Source: Paludibaculum fermentans | Lineage (GTDB): Bacteria > Acidobacteriota > Terriglobia > Bryobacterales > Bryobacteraceae | DNA length: 64,000 nt | Direction of reading: 5' to 3' | Assembly (NCBI RefSeq): GCF_015277775.1 | Contig: NZ_CP063849.1 | Location: forward strand, 3,596,001 to 3,660,000 | Shown: positions 61,209 through 64,000 of the stretch, piece after piece | How positions within the stretch are numbered: position 1 is the stretch's first letter | How the letters are laid out: the number at the start of each line of letters is the position of its first letter | Program-made: the position numbers and the translations under genes | Notes under the pieces: model-generated | The model's database searches: none | What the model saw: only the letters and a program-made list of their open reading frames with translations | Told to the model about the DNA's origin: nothing

Positions 61209-61378
61209 TTGAGCCCGTGTTTCCAGAGGCGGGCCAGCAACAGCAGCATCCCCAGAACAATGAAGACCTCGGCGGCCGTGAGGGTCCACCCGTCCAGCGG
61301 CCAGGCTTGAGAGCCAACCAGGCACAGCAAACCCAGCATCAAACCGCCCCCGCCGAAATAAGTGAGCCGATCGCGCAT
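61205..61378 (-). CDS. predicted 57-residue membrane protein
   Basis: A short frame starting MRDRLTYFGGGGLMLGLLCL and ending LLARLWKHGLN, with two hydrophobic segments (about 8-24 and 36-51) joined by a short loop containing WPLDGW. GGGGAG stands 5 bases before the ATG, a good ribosome-binding site. It ends in a 4-base convergent overlap with the GT2 gene. It is the last minus-strand gene of the group that starts with the molybdenum enzyme, 50 bases after the prepilin peptidase. I do not recognise a family. Confidence 0.55.
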   Translation of the reverse strand: MRDRLTYFGGGGLMLGLLCLVGSQAWPLDGWTLTAAEVFIVLGMLLLLARLWKHGLN

Positions 61379-61428
61379 GACGCTCCCCGGATGCCCCTCA
61401 TTATAGTGCCGCCGGAGAGCTCGAATGC

Positions 61429-61968
61429 TTAGGATTTAGGCGTAGCCCACAGCACGAGTAATGTGGCCAGCGCGATGGTGACCGCCCTGGGCATCCCCAT
61501 GGAGGTTTCGCTGCCGGCCTCGAGCTCCTCGGTCTCCTGATAGGGCGCCTTGCCCCGAAACAGCGCCGTGATCATGCGTCCGATGTTCCGCAGCGTCCTG
61601 GCGCCGCGCCTCTTGAACAATACCGCGATGAGAGCCACGGCTCCGCCGAGGATGGCATCCATGATGAAAATGATGAACAGGTTGCCGGCCCCAGCCAATG
61701 CCCCCACCGCCGCCATCAACTTCACATCGCCACCGCCCAGCCACCGCAGGACAAACAGAGGCACGAACATCAGCACGGCCAGGCCCAACCCGCCCGCTGA
61801 GAACTTCAGGCCCGTCCAGCCGGCCAGGTAAGGATGCAGGGCAAGACCAATGAGGACGCCGCCCAGTGACAGCCAGTTGGGAATGTTCCGGCTTCGGATG
61901 TCGCAGGCGGCCGCGATGAGCACGACGGCGGCCAGGACGTATTGGACCGGAATTGCCAGGAGAGTCAT
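61429..61968 (-). CDS. A24 family prepilin peptidase (CpaA/TadV type)
   Basis: A 179-residue membrane aspartyl peptidase. The two catalytic aspartates are visible: Asp28 in AACDIRSRNIPNW and Asp80 in GGGDVKLMAAVG. There are about five membrane segments and a short hydrophilic loop before the last. There is no N-methyltransferase domain, so this is the short CpaA/TadV form that processes Flp-type or type IV-like prepilins. A TTG at 62007 would lengthen it; the ATG at 61968 fits the family better but lacks a strong ribosome-binding site. No pilin genes lie in the window. Confidence 0.87.
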   Translation of the reverse strand: MTLLAIPVQYVLAAVVLIAAACDIRSRNIPNWLSLGGVLIGLALHPYLAGWTGLKFSAGGLGLAVLMFVPLFVLRWLGGGDVKLMAAVGALAGAGNLFIIFIMDAILGGAVALIAVLFKRRGARTLRNIGRMITALFRGKAPYQETEELEAGSETSMGMPRAVTIALATLLVLWATPKS

Positions 61969-62034
61969 GGAGTGCGGCGACCTTACCTCGGATCCCCATT
62001 CTCGCAAAGCGCGCCGGTCCGGTGCTCGATCGCC

Positions 62035-62280
62035 TTACGACTGGTCGCGCGTCTGCCGGTCCAGCCGGTTCACATAGCGCAGCAGCAGGGCGCTGCCCGC
62101 AAACAGTAATCCGGACAACACAGCCCCCGGCACGGCCGCCTCATGATGGCCGGCCAGGTAAGTTTCGACAGAGGCCATCAGCATCCAGATCTGCACCACC
62201 AGGATCACGACAATCAGCGCCAGCGCGCCGTTGATCCCCTTCAGACTTCTGCGCCGCAGGGGCGATTCGCCGTCCGTCAT
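62035..62280 (-). CDS. small two-helix membrane protein (DUF6755-like)
   Basis: An 81-residue protein with membrane segments at about 18-36 and 50-66 and charged ends. It begins 4 bases after the Rieske gene, with GAGGAG inside the end of that gene as its ribosome-binding site, so it is translated with the redox operon. The look and context match DUF6755, but I am not certain of the family. It may anchor the Rieske/ferredoxin/molybdenum enzyme to the membrane. Confidence 0.7.
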   Translation of the reverse strand: MTDGESPLRRRSLKGINGALALIVVILVVQIWMLMASVETYLAGHHEAAVPGAVLSGLLFAGSALLLRYVNRLDRQTRDQS

Positions 62281-62284
62281 GGCG

Positions 62285-62803
62285 CTAGGACTCCTCTCCG
62301 GTGGTCATTCCAATCGCCACCAGTTCGCTGCCGCGCCGCTCCAGTTCCACCCTGGGCAAAGGCCTGGGTGGAGGACCCTGCAACACGCGCCCGTCCTCGA
62401 TGGAGAAGTAGCCTTCGTGGCACGGGCACTCCAGCCGGTTGTGCTTCGCCGAGTACAGCACCGCGCACGACAGGTGGGTGCACTTCTGGCTGTAGGCCAC
62501 GAACTTCTGCTCGCCGACGCGCACCAGCAGGCAGTTGTCCTGCGGCGTCGGATACTGGAAGACCTTGGCACTGCCCACGGCCAGCCCGTCGGCGCCATTC
62601 ACGACCAGCGCCGGAAAGGCCGCCTGCCGCCGGCTGAGCAGGTTCTTCGCCACCAGCCACAGTTGGCCGGCGAACATGGCGAAGCTCGTCAATGTGAGGA
62701 ACCGCGTGAACTGCCTGCGCTCGACAAAGCTCGACTCGCCGGACCGGACCGAGAACTCCTCGCTCCACAACCGCTGCTTCGGGCACTCCTTCTGCTGGCT
62801 CAT
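62285..62803 (-). CDS. Rieske 2Fe-2S protein, membrane-anchored
   Basis: A 172-residue iron-sulfur protein. The frame stays open to 63214 across the ferredoxin gene, but the ATG at 62803, preceded by GGAGAGGA and overlapping the ferredoxin stop as ATGA, is clearly the start. A single hydrophobic segment (about 35-52) follows a charged N-terminus. The Rieske cluster site has CTHLSC (about 106-111) and CPCHEG (about 126-131), with two Cys-His pairs and the extra cysteines forming the usual disulfide. It transfers electrons next to the four-cluster ferredoxin and the molybdenum enzyme in the operon. It does not look like a bc1-complex subunit, as no cytochrome b is adjacent. Confidence 0.9.
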   Translation of the reverse strand: MSQQKECPKQRLWSEEFSVRSGESSFVERRQFTRFLTLTSFAMFAGQLWLVAKNLLSRRQAAFPALVVNGADGLAVGSAKVFQYPTPQDNCLLVRVGEQKFVAYSQKCTHLSCAVLYSAKHNRLECPCHEGYFSIEDGRVLQGPPPRPLPRVELERRGSELVAIGMTTGEES

Positions 62804-63378
62804 TCCTCTCCTTCCCAGATGGCATCCGCCACATCCACACTCATCACCGGCTCCGACGCCGGCAGCATGTAATGAACCTTCGTCCGCACCACCTGCCCGC
62901 CAAAGTGAAACTCGTTGGACGCACGCTCGCGCCGCTTCTGCGCGGCCTGCTCCGCCGGCACGTACATCAGCGCCTGGCTGGGGCAGACCGTGGCGCACAT
63001 GGGCCGCTTGCCGATGCTGGTGCGGTCGTAGCACATGTCGCACTTCATCATCAGTTCCATCTCGGCGAACACATTCGGCACGCCGAAGGGACAGGCCAGC
63101 ACGCAGTTGGAGCAGCCGATGCAGCGCGGCTTCAACGCCGTCCTCACGATGCCGTCCTCGCCCTTCTTGATCGCGTCCGCCGGACACACCTGCGCGCACG
63201 TGGGATCCTCGCAATGCATGCAGACCATGGGCGCCGTGGCGATCGTGTTGGGCCTATCGATGAAGTCCAGGTGGATCATCGAGACGCCGCGGTGCGTGCC
63301 GCACTCCGCACAGGCGCTCACGCAGGACTGGCAGCCGATGCAGCGCGACGGGTCGACGTAGAACTCATAGCCGAACAT
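62800..63378 (-). CDS. four-cluster 4Fe-4S ferredoxin subunit (DmsB/NrfC type)
   Basis: A 192-residue electron-transfer subunit. Four cysteine clusters are visible: [11 protein letters not shown] (about 13-23), [14 protein letters not shown] (about 53-66), [14 protein letters not shown] (about 86-99) and [20 protein letters not shown] (about 112-131), as in the beta subunits of DMSO and polysulfide reductases. There is no signal peptide; such subunits travel with a Tat-exported partner or stay cytoplasmic. It begins 3 bases after the molybdenum enzyme and overlaps the Rieske start. It passes electrons between the molybdenum site and the Rieske/membrane partners. Confidence 0.92.
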   Translation of the reverse strand: MFGYEFYVDPSRCIGCQSCVSACAECGTHRGVSMIHLDFIDRPNTIATAPMVCMHCEDPTCAQVCPADAIKKGEDGIVRTALKPRCIGCSNCVLACPFGVPNVFAEMELMMKCDMCYDRTSIGKRPMCATVCPSQALMYVPAEQAAQKRRERASNEFHFGGQVVRTKVHYMLPASEPVMSVDVADAIWEGEE

Positions 63379-63381
63379 GGC

Positions 63382-64000
63382 TCACTGGCCTCCCTGCGGA
63401 CCCGCTGCCTTCTCGATGCGGCAGGCAGAGACCTTGAACTCTGGGATCTTGCTGCGCGGATCCAGCGTCCGGTGCGTCAATCGGTTCGCACTCTTGCGGC
63501 CGGGCCAGTGGTAGGGGATGAAGACCGTATCGGGCCGGATGGTGCGCACCACCATGGCCTGCACCGTGATGGAACTCCGGCGGGTGGTCACCGTCACCCA
63601 GTCGTCGTTCAGGATCCCATGCCGCTCGGCGAGCTTGGGATGAACCTCCACTTTGGGATTCGGGTACTGATCGACCAGCGCTCCAATGCGGCGGGTCTGT
63701 GCTCCGGAAAGGTACTGGCTGACGACGCGGCCGGTCGTCAGGAAGGTGGGGAAGTCATCGGCCACGGGATCGCCGCTGGGCCGGACCTCCGCCACCAGGA
63801 ACCGCGCCCGTCCATCGGGATGCAGGAACTTGCCGCCCTCAAAGAACCGAGGCGTGCCCGGATGATCCAGCGTGGGGCACGGCCAGAAGATGCCCATCTC
63901 CTTCTCGATGCGCTCGTAGGTGATGCCGTAGTAATCCGCATGGCCGCCGCGCGAGGCCTCGCGCAGCTCATCGAAAATCTCCCGCGTCGACTCGAACGGG
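63382..64000 (-). CDS. molybdopterin oxidoreductase, C-terminal part (cut by window edge)
   Basis: The last 205 residues of a molybdopterin-dependent oxidoreductase; the frame runs open past base 64000, so the N-terminus with any iron-sulfur motif and Tat signal is outside the window. [19 protein letters not shown] and [13 protein letters not shown], followed by [11 protein letters not shown] and [10 protein letters not shown], are the molydopterin-dinucleotide-binding domain seen in the nitrate reductase/formate dehydrogenase group. The partners (ferredoxin, Rieske) suggest a respiratory or assimilatory reductase, possibly for nitrate or formate, but the substrate cannot be told from this end. 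It is the first visible gene of the minus-strand operon. Confidence 0.85.
   Translation of the reverse strand, partial: PFESTREIFDELREASRGGHADYYGITYERIEKEMGIFWPCPTLDHPGTPRFFEGGKFLHPDGRARFLVAEVRPSGDPVADDFPTFLTTGRVVSQYLSGAQTRRIGALVDQYPNPKVEVHPKLAERHGILNDDWVTVTTRRSSITVQAMVVRTIRPDTVFIPYHWPGRKSANRLTHRTLDPRSKIPEFKVSACRIEKAAGPQGGQ

Noticed and set aside
61969-62007. Longer prepilin peptidase start at TTG 62007
   Set aside because: The extra 13 residues are hydrophilic and absent from the usual family start; the ATG at 61968 gives a normal first membrane segment.
62804-63214. N-terminal extension of the Rieske frame
   Set aside because: It overlaps the four-cluster ferredoxin gene in another register; the ATG at 62803 with its own ribosome-binding site explains the Rieske protein.

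Overview
The window is GC-rich DNA from a free-living bacterium, most likely an acidobacterium of the Solibacter/Bryobacter/Paludibaculum type. The gene families point there: a PSD1 (DUF1549/DUF1553) plus DUF1501 pair, a Solibacter-type TIGR03437 domain and BACON domains in one giant exported protein, a PadR plus duplicated-permease (ADOP) pair, a TonB receptor with an N-terminal carboxypeptidase-regulatory domain and no SusD partner, a subtilase with GVVWGT repeats, and a SEC-C protein. This assignment rests on recognised families, not on a database search. I see no rRNA, tRNA, CRISPR array, integrase or insertion sequence.

Layout. 1-13 kb: a DUF6265 protein, the DUF1501/PSD1 pair on the minus strand, then a plus-strand run of exported hydrolases and peptidases (alpha/beta hydrolase, M1 metallopeptidase, membrane protein, S66 carboxypeptidase, esterase, two paralogous unknown proteins). 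13-25 kb: a SEC-C protein, a 1652-residue mosaic exported protein with a HEMFH zinc-peptidase motif, a sensor-less sigma-54 activator, a repeat-tailed S8 protease, and an HD-GYP/GAF/GGDEF protein. 25-27.5 kb: a site-2-type protease and a CocE/NonD hydrolase. 27.7-39.2 kb: a head-to-tail array of four paralogous exported proteins of about 910 residues, each carrying two related C-terminal modules. 39-50 kb: a probable nutrient-use locus with a membrane-bound regulator divergent from a TonB receptor and three FAD-dependent oxidoreductases. 49.8-53.3 kb: the ADOP/PadR pair and ApaG. 53.3-61.2 kb: a glycan locus with a GT39-like membrane protein divergent from a six-gene run joined by start/stop overlaps (Anp1-like, GT2, GT4, Alg11-like GT4, FkbM, GT2). 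61.2-64 kb: a minus-strand redox operon (molybdopterin oxidoreductase cut by the window edge, four-cluster ferredoxin, Rieske protein, small membrane protein), followed by a prepilin peptidase and a 57-residue membrane protein.

Most products are exported or membrane-bound, which suits a heterotroph living on polymers. The parts most worth a second look are the four-gene array, with its clear duplication history and an internal terminator, and the glycan operon, whose first gene resembles the fungal Anp1/Mnn9 mannosyltransferase family and whose fourth resembles Alg11. Together they suggest a mannan-like surface glycan. Several starts appear to have very short or no 5' leaders.
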